Source of the DNA: Doris montereyensis
Lineage: Eukaryota; Mollusca; Gastropoda; Nudibranchia; Dorididae
Direction: 5' to 3'
DNA length: 64,000 nt
Assembly (NCBI GenBank): GCA_037039925.1
Contig: JAXRKP010000467.1
Location: 164,501-228,500, forward strand
This document shows positions 1 through 15,100 of this stretch, piece by piece. Numbering within the stretch: position 1 is the first letter of the stretch; every line of letters begins with the position of its first letter. Under the pieces are notes generated by a model, which saw nothing but the letters and a program-made list of their open reading frames with translations, made no database searches and was not told the DNA's origin. The translations under genes were made by a program, and so were the position numbers.

Positions 1-1030
1 TAAAACAAAGCAGACACACACACACACACATACGTGCGAACACACATACCAACGAGTACACACTTAAACGCCGTACCAATGCGAAGCTATCTACACTACA
101 CTTAGGCCTTACCCAAGGCCGTCTATGACCTACCTATATATACGGCCTTGCCTTACCACGTGCTTACAACACTATACATATATACACTTACCACGAGCAA
201 GCAGGAACATCTCGCCTGCGTGGTTCTACACCCCCACCTCCCCCTTCCACTGCAGTCCCCCGCTGTCTTCCCTTTTCGCCGTCTAGTCTAAGCGATGTGC
301 GGTGATTGAAGGGTTTGACTACCACCCCCTCCCCCTCATCTCCTCAGTTACGCTCTTTATTTCATATCGCTAGGCATTACGTGTGACCATGTGTGACCCA
401 TTTGCGGAATTATTGAAATTGAAGAGGATGAAACGAAAGAAAAAGGGGGAAAGTTGTTTCGGTTTAAAAACATTTGCGCTTAGAAGCATTTCGGTTTATC
501 ATACGAACTGATACAAAGACAAAGAAGAAACTTGTACAATTTATCAATTTCTTTGCGGTTCATCGACTTTTTCGGTTTAAAGTATTTCTACTGTATAGTA
601 TTTTCAAAAAATCATTAAAAAGATATACACTACAAACTTTTCAATGATACAGGATGATTGTATTTTGACGGTTACTCATGTACATACTAAAAGCAACAAA
701 AAAACACTTCTTGGGAAAGCTACTTTATTCAGCTTTCCTCACTTGATCAAGTGTAAATGAGCTTGTGACCTCCATGTCGCGATAAGCATCGGTCGCCTCT
801 CAAACAGCCCACAATGATATTATTTTGCATCACCCCCCCTTACCTAATCATCACTGTCATGCCTTTCGATGTATCTCACTGCTCACGCAGCTGCAGCTTC
901 ACCGCGTTAGTGCCTCTCTCACTCTCTGTCTCGTCTCGTCAAGGCAATGTAGGTTGGTATCAAGACGGAGTCGGAAGTTAAGGTTCATAATCTCTAGTCT
1001 CGAGACCATAGGCAGATTCGAATAAAACGC
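1..1030. other. Non-coding sequence, left edge
   Basis: Starts with a short CA/CACACA tract, followed by AT- and C-rich sequence. No exon of PPWD1 or another gene was recognised. Positions 625-700 are an inverted copy of sequence at 8910-8975. Confidence 0.6.
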
Positions 1031-1053
1031 CTCGAAGCCTTTATTCACTGGAA

Positions 1054-1310
1054 TCGAGTAATGCCTTGCGTAGCGCCCAGCCCTGGGGGTAGGTCAGTTC
1101 TATTCGTCATGAGTAATGGCTCGAGTAACGCCCAGGCCTAGGGGGTAGGTCAGTTCTATTTGTCATGAATAATGGCTCGAGTAGCACCCAGGCATAGGGG
1201 GTAGGTCAGTTCCATTCATCATGAGTGATGGCTCGAGTAGTGCCCAGGCCTGGGGGGGGGGGGTTAGGGCCAGTTATATTCGGGGGGGGGGTAGGCCAGT
1301 TCCATTCGTC
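1054..1310. repeat. Tandem repeat, ~56-bp unit, about four copies
   Basis: The unit contains TGGCTCGAGTARYGCCCAGG then a G run and GTAGGTCAGTTC. The TCGAGTA word recurs at 1054, 1121, 1177 and 1233, so the last copies are 56 bp apart and the first is longer. The last copies have expanded G runs. Confidence 0.85.
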
Positions 1311-1561
1311 ATGATTAAAAATATTTATAAACATAAATCATTGTACAAAAATCAGGTGGACTGAAATATGAAAAGCCAAAGTAATCGATGTCATTCATAG
1401 CAAGCAAAAATAATTAATTTGCCAATTTGACTTTAGAGCTTGATATCTCAAAAGCGCACTGTGCGATAGTGATTGTGTTTTCCCAGACCCCAACACAACA
1501 TATCTTATTTTGCATGAGAAAAATAAGTGATATCTGAGAGTGGATTTTATGACACTATACA

Positions 1562-1740
1562 TGGTGGACGAGATGGCTGAGTGGTTAAGAGGCATTGCAC
1601 TGTAACCCAAAGGTACTGGATTTGAGCCCCACTTCTGACATTTTTCATTGAGCAAAAACATTTACCCTATTTGCTCACTTGGACAACGTGGGTGATACCT
1701 CTTGTATCGAGTGTAAGCCTGATGTTATTGTTAGTCTGTA
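1562..1740 (+). repeat. tRNA-derived SINE with Ser/Leu-like head
   Basis: A tRNA-like head begins GACGAGATGGCTGAGTGG (A box TGGCTGAGTGG at about 1571) and has a degenerate B box GGATTTGAGCC at 1618. A non-tRNA body follows. The acceptor stem and anticodon arm do not fold as a functional tRNA, so this is a pol III retroposon rather than a tRNA gene. Confidence 0.65.
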
Positions 1741-2699
1741 TTCCTTTCTGGTACTTTTTTTATTATTATACATGGAATTAAGTCGTAAAATAATCATATG
1801 GAAAGTGTATCTACTAAAGTACTATTTATTTACCTTTAATGCCAAGCAGTGTTGCATACATGAGAAAGAAGCCACTTTCATCAAACACTGAAAAGAAAGA
1901 CTCAAACAGTAGTTGTGTTGTAGGATATAAATACAAATATCGTACTGAAAATCTCAACTTTTATCATTGCCTAGCTCAGATAATGGACGCAGCTTTATTT
2001 CTTGACGAGTCCCCAAAGAATACATTTCACATAAAACATATAGATACAACTATAATGGCAGGATCAAACTAGATGTTTGCATAGAGCAGTCATCAGATCA
2101 TGTTACAGTATTACAGTGGTAGCAGTGTAAGAACTAAATTTTGGGAGATAGAAAACTTGTGCTAATACTAATGGGCAAACCATGCTGGCAAGGGGACGAA
2201 CCTTTTATGTAGCCAGTGACCATCCATTTCTACATGACAGGAAATCAATGACAGTTTCCTCATTCACCAACACAACATTGACTGGACACAAAGCTCTCTG
2301 GTAGGTAGTGTGAAAACCACTGTTAACGACCTTTGCTAGACGATGATCATTGCTTGCCTGGCCAAGGTGGGTGGAATTGGAACCTTGCCAACTGGCAGGT
2401 AGAGAGAGTTGGCTATCGGCACATTTTAATGACAGCTGAGAGGCATGGCTTGTTCATTTTACACACCTGGTTAATTGAAATGCCTTCATGTCATATTTGA
2501 AAATCTATGAAAAAAAGACATGTCTCGACAACTTTGACAAATCAGGTGTCTGTTCAATATTGCAGTGTTCACCAGTCCGGGCATGGTGTGAAGGAGCCAA
2601 TTTATAAAGAAAAATGTCTTGTTCCAGAGATAGCAATCTTGTAGATAACATACTGTGTCATAAGTCTGCATATTCTGAGACCGTTACAATTGTAACAAC

Positions 2700-2862
2700 A
2701 CATTTTATCTCCTGGATTTGAGTCCTGGAAGAGCTACGTCCAACGAAAAGGCACTTAACATGTATCTTTCCTACTTCACACAGGCGCAAATGGGTACCAG
2801 CACCAGCTGAGCAGTACAACCCTGTGACACCCTAGCATTCTGTCCAAGATGCAGCGTATTAT
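2700..2862 (+). repeat. 5'-damaged SINE copy
   Basis: Contains GGATTTGAGTCCTGG (B-box-like), AAAGGCACTTAACA and AGGCGCAAATGGGTACCAGC. These match, in order, the body of the fuller SINE on the minus strand at 38655-38932 (GGGTTCAAAGCC, AAAACACTTAACA, AGGTGCAAATGGGTACAAGC). Confidence 0.6.
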
Positions 2863-3138
2863 CACCTGTTTCACTTCATTCTATAGAATCCTACTTACGA
2901 TCTGGCTCTATGAACAATAACAGCCTTTAGGAAATTTAATTTTACTTTCATCCCTCAAGGGTAGGCTCATTCGAAACATAGAACAGGACTTGTGATCTAC
3001 AACTTAATTTATGTTATCTTTAAATCAGGCCCATAATAACTCCTTGAAGTCAATTTAAACATCTATTACAGTTGTATCAATTTAGATATATGTGAATGTT
3101 AACATCAATATCGGATCAATCAGAATTATTTTATTTAC

Positions 3139-6100
3139 CTAAGTTGGAATTGTGAAAAGCCTCTGATTTTTCCAAATCTTTTTCAACTGCTATTCTCCTT
3201 GCAAATTCCATACTTTGAATCTCTTGCTTTGTCTGTGAATGACATATTTAAATACAGCATTTGAAGGAAACTCAAAGGAGATAAATCTTTGAAACCACTC
3301 AAGTTTTATTTTTCATTCTAACCATTTCCTTAAAATTGAGGGGTCAATTCAACAGTGTGCCTGCCTATGTCCATTTCTGTGAAAAACGAGACAGAGACTC
3401 CCTAGGGAATAAATGGAAATCATGCTTCCTGAAAAATGTGAAAACAATATGATGAAAATACTTCACGTCTACAGCCGTTTGAAAATTGGAATTCCCAAAG
3501 CCAACAGTGTCCATGGTTTTTTACATTTTTCTCTAAATGACGTGATTGTGACTTAGGCACACTATTGAAATGACCCCTTCATTTTGGTATTTACTATATA
3601 TGTAAACCAAAACAATGAGGAGAGTTGCTCCATGAAGACATTATTTAAAAAACATTTTTTAACACAGACAGACAGACAGAGAAGCAACAATTTTCCACAG
3701 ATTGTACTGTTAGTCTCACAAACATGGATTTTCACAAAGCTAACATGACAAAAGTTCAAACTTACTTGTTGAAGTTGCACAAACTGTCCAGTAGATTCAT
3801 CTAGAACCTTCCATAGTTTACCCGTAGCAACACGCAGTAGACGAATCTGAGGCACACAAGAAAAAGAGTTGGTTTTTTTTTAATCCGTCCATGAAGACTA
3901 TCTAAATAAACTGGTACTATATTATATAAATAATAACCTTTAAACCCCTTTAGGTGCCCACAGCCAGTCATATACGGTGGGATCTCTCTAATCGGGAAGT
4001 CTCGGTGGATTGTAAAATCATCCCGATTTGCCATTGTTTCCCAAAATGCCGGGGACCTAGGGATTTTGATTTTCCCTCAGCAGTTTGAGGTACCTAAGCC
4101 CTTCTGTCAGTGGTAAAATGCAGAATTAAACGAACAAGTAACCACAGGTCCAGTTGATCAAAACGAAGATGGCATTCATCAAAGATGCCACTCACACTCA
4201 CAATCGATCTTACGACATGTAATCAAGAAGGCATGGTGGGTCGTTAAATCTCATGTCATGTCCTCCCTTGCGATTGACGGATGAGGCGGGCAATAAAAGA
4301 CTATGATAATGCACAACTTTCTAAGCACCACCCTGTGTCAACAATGCACTGTATTGTTAGGTAAACAAGCAAGGTCTGGTTCAACGGTTGCTTTCACATC
4401 GTAATGGATGTTTGGTTTTTATGGTCATCGCCAACGGGCACTTGAGACATCATGTACACAGTATGTAATGTATAACACGTGTAGCACTAATGCAGATGTA
4501 ATAATTGATGTTTTTCTAACACGTAAACCAAATTTGGATGAAAAAATGAGTGTTTGAATAAATAAATATGGGGGAGATTGTTAAGATAATCAATGCAAGC
4601 CCGCAAAAATTGTCCCAATTAGCCAGGGACCTTTCCCATTTAGAGAGGTAAAATGTATGGTAAAAAATTTGTTCCCTGGAAATTCTTCCTGATTGGCCGG
4701 GTTCCCAATTTGAGAAGTTCCACTGTATATGAACTCCTAAAACTACCATCTGTGTAGGACAAGTTAGCTTTCACCAAATGGCTGAAATATCTGGTTCCTT
4801 TCCTAAGTTTAATCTTCAACTAAACTAGTGTAAGGTTTATTCATATATTCTTTATGAATTTTTTTTACATTGATTTATCCAATTCTATCTATGCAAGAAT
4901 CGAATAGTGTTGAGATCTAAATTAAAAAAGAAGAAGAAGAAGAAGAAGAAGAAGAAGAAGAAGAAGAAGAAGAAGAAGAAGAAGAAGAAGAAGAAGAAGA
5001 AGAAGAAGAAGAAGAAGAAGAAGAAGAAGAAAAAGAAGAAGAAAAATATCTTTATTTAAGGGGATATGCGGGTTCTGAAACTATTTTTTTACTTTTGATT
5101 TTTTTTGGGTTAAATTATGCATATGTAATCAGTGTATTGAAACATGAACTTATGTGGTGTTGTTTACTTGGTTGTCACGGAAACGACCGCCATCTTGAAT
5201 TGTTAAGTTTTTCATTTACACGTTTTTTTACATAGCTATTTAGAAAAACGTAATGACCAAATCGCTCCAAACTTCACATATACGTTGTTCAAGGTCATGA
5301 CTATAAACTGTTTTTTTAAATCGGACTTTCAATTTTATTTATGTTTTTATGATTCTTTTTAGTTTACTATATAAAACATATACAAAATAATTATGAAAAA
5401 AATATATTTTTTGCAAAAAGTATACATTTTTTAAAAAGTTTGTTTGTACAGTAAACAGCAGTCGACATGTGAAATTTCATGACAAAATATGTACAAATAA
5501 GGCCAAACAGCGGAAAAAAAGTATAAAAAATCACATTTTGAGAAAAACACAATTGAAATTTCAGAACACTAATAGCATACAAAAATACACGTTTCACACA
5601 ACTCCCGTTTTTACTTGTGATATCAAACGACAATAAAAACGATGTATAGAATAGAACGTATGTATTCTGTAATCAAACATTATAATCAATGAAACATTAA
5701 CGATGACCCAATTGGGGGACCGCCTGCGTTACTCTTGAGAAGCAACACATTTGATCGCGCAAGAACGGTGTTGATTGGTTGAATGGGCCAACTGCGAGTG
5801 AGAGGGAAAGACTTAGCGACTGTTCGCCTGGATGTTTGTGACATTTGCGCGTAACTTTTGCCCATATATAGAACTGTGGGCTTTGGCTAGCAGTTCTCAA
5901 TACAATATTATTGTACTATAGCGAAATAAAATACTATTGTCGCTGACCCTGTAGTCTCAATATGAATAGCACAGTACATACGAAGATGTGTGTAAATGAA
6001 TAGGGCGATCCTATTTCATTGGAGGGTTAGGGCTTTGTGAGGGTTTCAAAATAATACAAAATATGATAATTTGTCACGAAACTGGTAACGGATGTTGTCT

Positions 6101-9100
6101 TCAAAGACTATTTTTTCACAGAAAGACAAGGAATTCAGACTTGGGGTGGTTTGTAAGTAAAGCTAAGAAATGGAACTAGAAGGAAATGCCATAACCTCGA
6201 TTTTGATATTTTTACCCCAAATGACCCATTCCAGGTGCCACATATCCCCTTAAAGGTTTACAGTGGGGGTTTTTTTTAAACAAGTGGACAAAAAAACACA
6301 ACGGACAAAAACAATTATTACTATGTACTCAGATAAATTTGGTTTAACAATAAGCTCTCCGTTTGAAAAAATTTAGCATATTATTTGAAGGATTTCTATT
6401 AGTGAAAAAGTTGGAAGACAAATCTGACATATGTTTTTTAATTGAAATGCAACATAGCTTAAATGAGGGGTCAAATTACTCAATCTTAACACTTGTATAT
6501 TTTGGAAAGCATTTTTTTATGACTGACAAGGAAGTCTCATAGGAATACACAGACGTTTATTGTATTATATCTTACTTTTCTGTCAGTTGCCAATGTGGCC
6601 ATGAGTTGCCCATTTGGAGAAAAAGAAATTGAAACAGGCAAACACTTGCACTGCAATGAAAAATAAAGACAATCAAAAATACAAACAAATTGCTAAATGT
6701 GTTTTTGTAGATCAGCATCAAGAGTACATTTTAAAATTTCAGGTTCCCTGTCATAAACATGAAGGCCACACTAAAAATGGCAGGCCATAGCGTTATGCAG
6801 TAAATCTTAAGTTCTGGGTCTATGGGCCGTAATTAGTAACTTTTACGTATGTGGGCCATTTCTTTGAAAAATTCAAAAGTATCATTCAAGTTGTATGGTA
6901 GGAGCAAATATTTCATCCTACACCTACAAACTTAGTTTTAAAATACAAATCAATAAAGCTTAGAGACTATTTCAAACAATCCATCATATTTTATATGGAG
7001 AGTGAATCAAAAGAAAACAAATTTAAAATACAAATCAATAAAGCTTAGAGATTCTTTCAAACAGTTCATCATATTTTAAATGGAGAGTGAATCAAAAGAA
7101 AACAAATTTAAAATACAAATCAATAAAGCTTAGAGATTCTTTCAAACAGTTCATCATATTTTATATGGAGAGTAAATCAAAAGAAAACAAATTCCAATCA
7201 AAATAATACATACTTTTACAAAATCAAACAAGTCTGTATCAGTTTTGAATTCCCATTTTATATTTCTAGGAAAAGCAAAGTCTGTCTTTAGTCCAGTCCA
7301 ATATTCAATCATTCCTTTAGAGTCAGCAGAGACAGCCAATTCCAACACAGGGTTATACTGAAGTGATAAAAACAACAAAAAGTCACTTATTATATGATAA
7401 AAGCAGCTTTACAATAGTTATTCATGGGCAAAATACACAGAACATAAGTTTAGGTCATTGCATGGGTGAAAAAATTCACATAAATATGAAGCATGTTGTA
7501 TGTTTATCTGAGTGGGGATGAGTGAAAGGGTGAAATTGAGAAGCTAAAAATCTTTTGGGGTGAAGACACCATTCACACAATACACTACTTCAATAAATAG
7601 ATGAAAACAATGATTGGAAAACAATGAGTCAGTAAACTGATCGAAAATAGTGCGGTCTATGCTATTTCTGACTTCTAGATCTACTTTTAGTACTTGTCGA
7701 AGTAGTTGTTTTGTAAGTTTGCAAAGAAAGCGGGTTAAATTGAAGGCTTGCATTGCCAGCAGTAAAACAAATCATAAAAAATCAACCGTTCACGCTAGAG
7801 GTAGGAAACGGAAGTAGAATTATAAGTCTAGAAGATGCTACATACCCCAACCGTGTATACGCAATCTTTCTATAGTTATGACCCGGGAACATTATGATCG
7901 CACATGTGCGACAATTGTTCTATGGCGTAAGTGTATCGTGTTCGCACCCGTGCAACAATGGTAGTCTATGAGGTAATATCTTTAAAAATATGGTAGTCTA
8001 TGAGGTAATATCTTTAAAAATATGGTAGTCTATGAGGTAACATCTTTAAAAATATGGTAGTCTATGAGGTAATATCTTTAAAAATTCACTCACGATACAC
8101 GGACGCGTTTACTTGCACATCACAGTTTTGCGGTACATGTAACATCAGCCATTTTTTATTCATTAAGTACAACAAAACTTGTGTGATGTTAAGATTCAAA
8201 AGTCTAGCAAACAAACAAAAGTAAAGACATATCTGAAAGTGAACCAAATTTTCAAGGACAATTCCAATGGACTATACCTACTTTTATCATTGTGACTGGA
8301 GAAAAATGTAATTTCTCAAGAACTTTAAGAGGTTCACTTGTCCCTCGTCCATCATACATATGGATAGATGAACTGTCTTTCTCAGCTCTGTGTTGAAAAA
8401 TTAGACATGTTAGATAAGCAATTTGATCAGTTTTCAGTAAATTCAAAACAAATAAAACTTTTTTTGGACAACTGCCAAAGTGTCTGATGAAAACTGACAT
8501 ATTCCCCAAAAAGCATATTGACTAAGAAAATATAGATCAGCTGACAGTTTTACTAATCAGACTTGAAAAGACACATTACTGAATTGCTTGTATTAAGTCA
8601 TTATGGTTTAACCCAGCCGAAAACACGCAGCCTGCTGCTTTTAGCCCGGCCGTCCGCTAACTGCTTCCCATTGTTCAAGCCGACCAAACCTGGTCATGAG
8701 TAACACCTTCTCTTTCAACGATCAGATTGGCTCAGCAAACCTATTTTTGTCACTTATTTTAAGTGCTATTATTTATAGAAAGCTGATTGGTCTCTCTAAG
8801 CCTCTTTCTGATGACAATTTTCATGATCCTAATGTAATAGCATCACTTTCCGCAAAGCTCATGATTGATGGTATTTTAAGCTACTGTGATTTTTTTTGCT
8901 TTTGAGTTGAAGTTTTTGCTTTCAGTATGTACATGAGTAACTGTCAAAATACAGTCATCCTGTATCATTGAAAAGTTTGTAGCGTTCTTGGTTGCCATAG
9001 AAACGACCGCCATCTTGGATTTTGACCCAATTTTCAAAATATATCTCCTCCCTTAGTTATGAATAAAATCACTCAAAACCTGTGCAGATCGACTTTTCTA

Positions 9101-12100
9101 TTCAATATCTAAAGAGCGGCGTCAGGGTTTTTTTATATTTTGGATAGGTTTTTTTTAATGAATTTTTGAAAATACTATATATCGTGAATGTACAAAAACA
9201 GCATTTTTATTACAAAACAAAATAATTTCTCAAACATTTTACAATATATTTGAAAAAACCAATGTCATTCTATTAACATTGACAAGAGGAACATGTGTGC
9301 CAAATATAATATAAACCGATAGGTAAATGGCGAAAGGAGATAGAATTTTAGTGTGAAAAAACTACATTTCGAGAAAAATGCAAGTAAAATTTTTTTTTAA
9401 AACACAAAACGAGCGCTTCAGACTTATTTCCCTTCCTTTCTTGAAACTTTTTCGTTCCCTAACGACTTGGTGCTTACGGTGTTATGTTACACTTTCCATC
9501 AAACATGTTTTAGCACTTAAACCTCAATAGTACAATGGTTCCCCAGATCAAAGATATTGTCAGTGAAACTGTCTTTTAAAATATTTAAGTCTCTGTGAAG
9601 TAATATTTGAGGAGAAACAAAAACACCATAAATCGACGATTTGTGCTGCGACATTATTTTAAGCTCTTTGGATAACAATTCAATAACCACTTTAGTCTTG
9701 AGAAATAATAAAAATAATCCTTTGGGCATAAGATCGACTCATACAACTTTTTGAAAGATCTAAAGAAGTAAATCCACTCCTTGACCTACGAGACAGGAAG
9801 AAAAACGAAAATCTTCAACTAGATCATGTGATGTAAAAGACCTCCAATATTTATAAAGACAAAAAAAAATCATGCGTTTGATCATTTAAACAGGGATGGG
9901 GACAAGCTCTGAAAAAAAACCTTTAAAATTTCAAAATAATACTGCGTAGGAGCATTACATTTAAATACATATGCAAGAAATATAAAGAAAAGGGCCACAA
10001 TATAAAACCACCCGATGTTATCAGATATGCAAACTTTTTAATATCAAAATTCACGAGAGATCATAATCCTGAAATAGTACATTGCTGGACTGGCAAGGCA
10101 AGGTTTTAGAGTTTGAGTCCTGTATGGTAATTACCTATATATCTATCGATTTATTTTTCAAAAGTATTTCAAGCCATTATTTATAGTCTTGCAGACTTTT
10201 CATCCTTTGATTCTATAAAACATGAGTGAAAATTTCACAGGTACCATGTGCATGTTGTGCAAGTTACAGATCCCATAGCAGTTATTAAAAGGTGTGCCCC
10301 CTCCCTCCCCCTGAGAGACTCTCGCCAAATAATTACTCAAACACACACACACAAAAACCATATTTATAAAACAACAACCCAAGAGCAGACGAAAACCAGT
10401 GAATCATCTCTTCTTTTCGTTTATTTCTTCATTTCTTTACATTCAAATCCACCTCTTCTCACCAAACATTCTTCATCCTCTTTTATCGCAGTCACTAATT
10501 TCCATCATATTTCTCATGTTTTCTTACTGATTATTCACATTCTTCCATGGCTCTTTTATTACTCTGCAATCACTTTACTTCCCTCCAGAACGTTTTACTA
10601 CAACTACAATATTCTCTTCAAGTACGCCCCCACCCCCTCTTTCTATCTCAACAATGGCTACCTATAATACAATACTAATGGATGTCAGTTTAACTTGTTT
10701 GTTTGTTTTATTGAATTTGACCCTCTCTTACATATGCATTAATCTCAGGTGAGAGAAAACAGCAAAATTAAAGATCAAATAAAAGAGGAAAAGGAAAGAA
10801 CAAGAACCTACCAGTAGCACCCGCTATCCATCACGTTGAATAGAGTCTCAGATATTAGAAGAAAAGCTCAATTCAAAGTAAGTTCATTTCATTAGTTCAA
10901 GTCAAGCCCAACCCCTGATTTAAAGGACAAATATCACATCCTATACATCATAGACTTACGTGTTTAGACAGTTTACCGGCAATATGATAACATGTGTCAG
11001 CATGAAATATGAATGGTTTACTTAGATTGACATCGCAAAAGGCATTCCATTTCATAATGGCTACGTTACAACGTGTGTAAAATATTGAAAGCTAACAGCA
11101 CTCACACTGCCAAAACTGTGACTGGGTCCCCTGATTTGTACAACCATCCAGCACATTGTGGATGAAATCCCAGTTTCAACATGTTGATCATGTCTGAAAT
11201 AGGTGAGCACAGACAGAAAAGACAATCTATAAAACACATTCAAGAAAACAAGTCTCGAACCCCTACCTATAAAATAATGGAGTTTTTTTGTGTGCATTTA
11301 AGACTATGACACTCCTGTAAAACATTTCATTCAATACACTATCAGAACATGAAAATCTCCTTCAAAGTAGTTAACAACTTTTGTGAGTTTTGTAGCGTAT
11401 TCCATTAGTGGAAATATATATGAGTCCAAGACACCATTGGAATGTTTAAGAGCATCCTCCTGTAAGGGACACATAATGTGGTAGCTACTAAATAAAGCTC
11501 TTCCTCATTGGGTGCTTATTATGCCAAATGTAGAATTTCAGTAAAGTTTACATTTACATATATTCCTTCTTTAGTGGTAAAACTGATGGTTACACAACCT
11601 TCTAGAAATTTCTCTCTCAGCATATTGTTAGTAATTCTGCAATATTTAAGGAAAGAGTAATTTTCTGTCATTATTGTCTGACTGACTGGTCAATGGGACC
11701 TGAATCGTTTGAGTTCCTAGGAAATTTTGAAATTGCAACCGTCTCGCCAATAGCCCTAGTTGGCAGAGGCCAGCTGATCATTTCCATGGCAATCGGAGGA
11801 TCCCACAAATACATTGGGTATAAAGGAGCCCCCTTTTAATGCCAATGCTTACTTAGTCCCATCACTGAGGCAGGTGTGATGTTGGTCTTCGGGGAAAAGA
11901 GCCCAGTCAAAAAGCCAAGACTTCTTACATTAATCTCAAACTTTGCAAGTTTTCTCACTCTATGACATTTTTATAAAAACATACTTCTCATCATGACCAA
12001 ATACTTCTATGAATAATTAATTGTGAGTAAATATTTCATACCAAGAAGGCAGGCAACAAAGATCGGCATGAAATAAAAGTGAAATAAAACTTTACCAAAG

Positions 12101-15100
12101 TTAACGACATCAAAAACTTTGGCGTTTTTATCTGATGACACGGTGGCACAAAGTTCCCCATTTGGCGAGAGAGTGAGATCTTCAATATTGCCTGAAACAA
12201 TCAATATAAATAAAATTTAATTACGGTAACAAAAGTCTTGCAAGGTTGAACTTAATAAACAAGAAGCACAAATGCCTAAACCAGATGCTAAAGATCATTT
12301 TTCAGTTAAAATTCAGCTTAGATTTTGTTTGTTGTTTTTTAATTAATTAATGCTTACAATTTTTAAACATGTTATGACTTTAACTTTGTAAATAAAAGCG
12401 AAATGGAATAAAACACAAAATCTTAAATTGGGCAGGAGAATTTAGAACAAGTTCACAGCTACACGTGTGCAGGGATATGGCCTATAATTCCATCTTTACC
12501 TGAAAATATCATGATATGTCCTTATTTAACCATTAGAAACATATCAACTGATTCATTATTCTTTATCACTTCTAAGACATGCAGCAGCATCTCATTTGTT
12601 GTTTGCCTTTTTTAAAATCAAAAGTGTTAAAATACATTCTAAACTCAGTCAGTCGGCTGCATGTGTACGTGTATAAGGCTGGTTCAAAAGGACAAAGGTA
12701 TAATGATAAGAATTACCAAGATGACTTCGAAAGTGCTTGACAAATTCTATGCCTGCCTCTTCACACTTTTTCCAGAATTTGACATGACCATCACAGCTTG
12801 CAGTTATAATAAAGCCTGTTCTGTTGTAAAAAAGATATACACAACAAAAATTCCATGTACAGATAAAAACGTAGATTATATCATATATATTCTCTCAATT
12901 AGTGAACAGATAACAATTAAAATTTAATTCTATTATCATACAAATAAACCTATAATGTTGAACCATCAAAGGTCTTTTTTTAAATCACACAATCTTTTCA
13001 TATTAGATTCATCATTATCCTGGAAAAACAACACAATATAATAGATATATATGTACAGTGTAGCATGTGAATCTCAAACATGAAAAAGTCAAATTCACAG
13101 CTATTTCAAAATCTTCACTAGATCTGTTCTTAATCCCTCTAATTTCTTTTTACCAGCAACACGCCTTTCTCAAACCCCAACACGGAAATCTCAAAAAAAC
13201 AAACTCCCATAAAATGTAAACAAAATATTTTTAAGTGCTTATATTTTAGAATTTCACGCAGAAAAAAGTTAGGAGGTATGAAAAAAATCCATTTAGCCCT
13301 CTTGACTATACATATGTACATGGCAGTATTTTTAAACCATAATGTGAATATGGAAAGGGTGTGTGTGACCGAGGAAGGAGAAGGGTGTGTTCACATTATG
13401 CACTTTCTTGTTGTTTTTCCCCCTTTGTTAAAGGCTTATCTTCTTGAAAAAGCAGTTTGCTATTCAGTGCAGTTATGTGCCGTTTAAACCCCATCGTTCA
13501 TAGCATGTTTCACAATGCATGGCATCCCTTGAGTTTTGTTTAAAGGTATCGCTTCACTTTGACTTGGGTTGTGTGACTGAACAGATGTATGCGTTGGGTG
13601 AATAAACTCTAAATCTAGATCTATGCCTAAAACGGGGATGTAATGGATGACTGTAGCTATTGTATTATAAGGGAAATATTATTCTACCAATATTATGCTA
13701 CACCCTATTGTTTTATAGTCCCTAAATTTATGAAAAAAAACAACGATGAGGAAATCTCAAATTCATGGCTATCTCGAACACATTGACCTGACCTGAAGGA
13801 GGTCGAGATAACTGTGTTGCACTGTCAAGTATAGATATTTTTTTTTTAAAATGCAATCATTTTCTGTGGATGACATAACAGCAACACCAGCATTCGAACT
13901 TACTTGCTCACAGCAACATGGTTTATAACATCCTTGTGCATGTAACTATGTTCATAATAGCCACAGCTAGGAAGATTGTCAAGATACACTTTCTCAAAAG
14001 CCAAAGCTGAAAGAAGGAAGTAAGTCTCATTAAACAGTTTCCATTCATTGACTACAGTTAAAATCTAGGAGAGATGGAAATGAGAAGCTTCAACAGTTTA
14101 GACATACATACATATTATATATATATATTACTCATTTACAAAACATACTGCACACCTATCTGGTATTTTTACTCTCATTTACCCATTCGAAGGGATATAT
14201 CAAATCTTTTAGGTGATGTCTTGAAATTCCGGCAAATCTGGACAATTTTACAATTCATGGAAATTTCATGATTAAAGAGGCTCCACTGTACTATTTTAGG
14301 CATTATGTTGATTTGTTTGATAAACCTGGATCTAATATTATGTCTCCTCTGGTGGCAGAGTTGACTATTTGGCTCCATCCTAGTTCATACATTGTATCAA
14401 GTTATTTAAGGCTGTTGGCACTTTGGTTTTGTTTTAACTCATAGACTACCCAAGGTCCGACACATGATTATGGCGTGGGTACCCAAAAAGTAGGGTGGTT
14501 TAAAAAATTTGTAACTTTTATATTTTTTTTCTTCTATTATTTTCTCTTCATTTTTTAAACACAGTGTTCATAAGAGATCAGACTTTATATTAGCACCAAT
14601 AAAACTCGGCTATGTGTCATTAGTTTGTTTGAGTGGGGATGAGCGAAAGGGTGAAATTGAGATGCTAAAAATGTTTTTTGGGTGGAGACAACATTCACAC
14701 AATACACTACTTTCACCAGTAAACAGATGAAAACAATGATTGGAAAATGATGAGCCGGTAAACTGATAAAAAAAAAGTGCGGTCTATGCTGTTTCTGACT
14801 TGAAGATCTACTTGTAGTACTAGTGGTAGTAGTTGTTTTGTACGTTGGCAAAGAAAATGGGTCTAGTCGAAGGCTTGCACTGCCAGCTTGCCGTTCATGC
14901 TATAGAGCTCGTTCCGGTATGATCCGAAAGAAGAATAATAAGCCTAGAAGATGATACTTACCACAATCGTGTATACGCGATCTTTCTATAGTTATGATCA
15001 GGCAGTGCTATGATCACACATGTGTGACAAGTGTACCATGGCGTAAGTGTAGCGCGATTGCGCCCATGTGTCTCATAGATGAGTTAAGCTTTCTGAACCC

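Noticed and set aside
1562..1640. Possible tRNA-Ser/Leu gene
   Set aside because: A box is good, but the B box is degenerate, the arms do not pair properly and a SINE body follows.
8696..8905. Open frame [16 protein letters not shown]
   Set aside because: Part of an interspersed repeat with a homologue at 54429-54617 on the other strand; the frame is not constrained between copies.
10248..10667. 139-codon plus-strand open frame
   Set aside because: Low-complexity, Ser/His/Phe-rich, lies in a PPWD1 intron and shows no family motif.
13765..13830. Possible Tigger-type terminus (GAGATAACTGTGTTGCACTG)
   Set aside because: One end only, without a convincing partner; kept out of the feature list.
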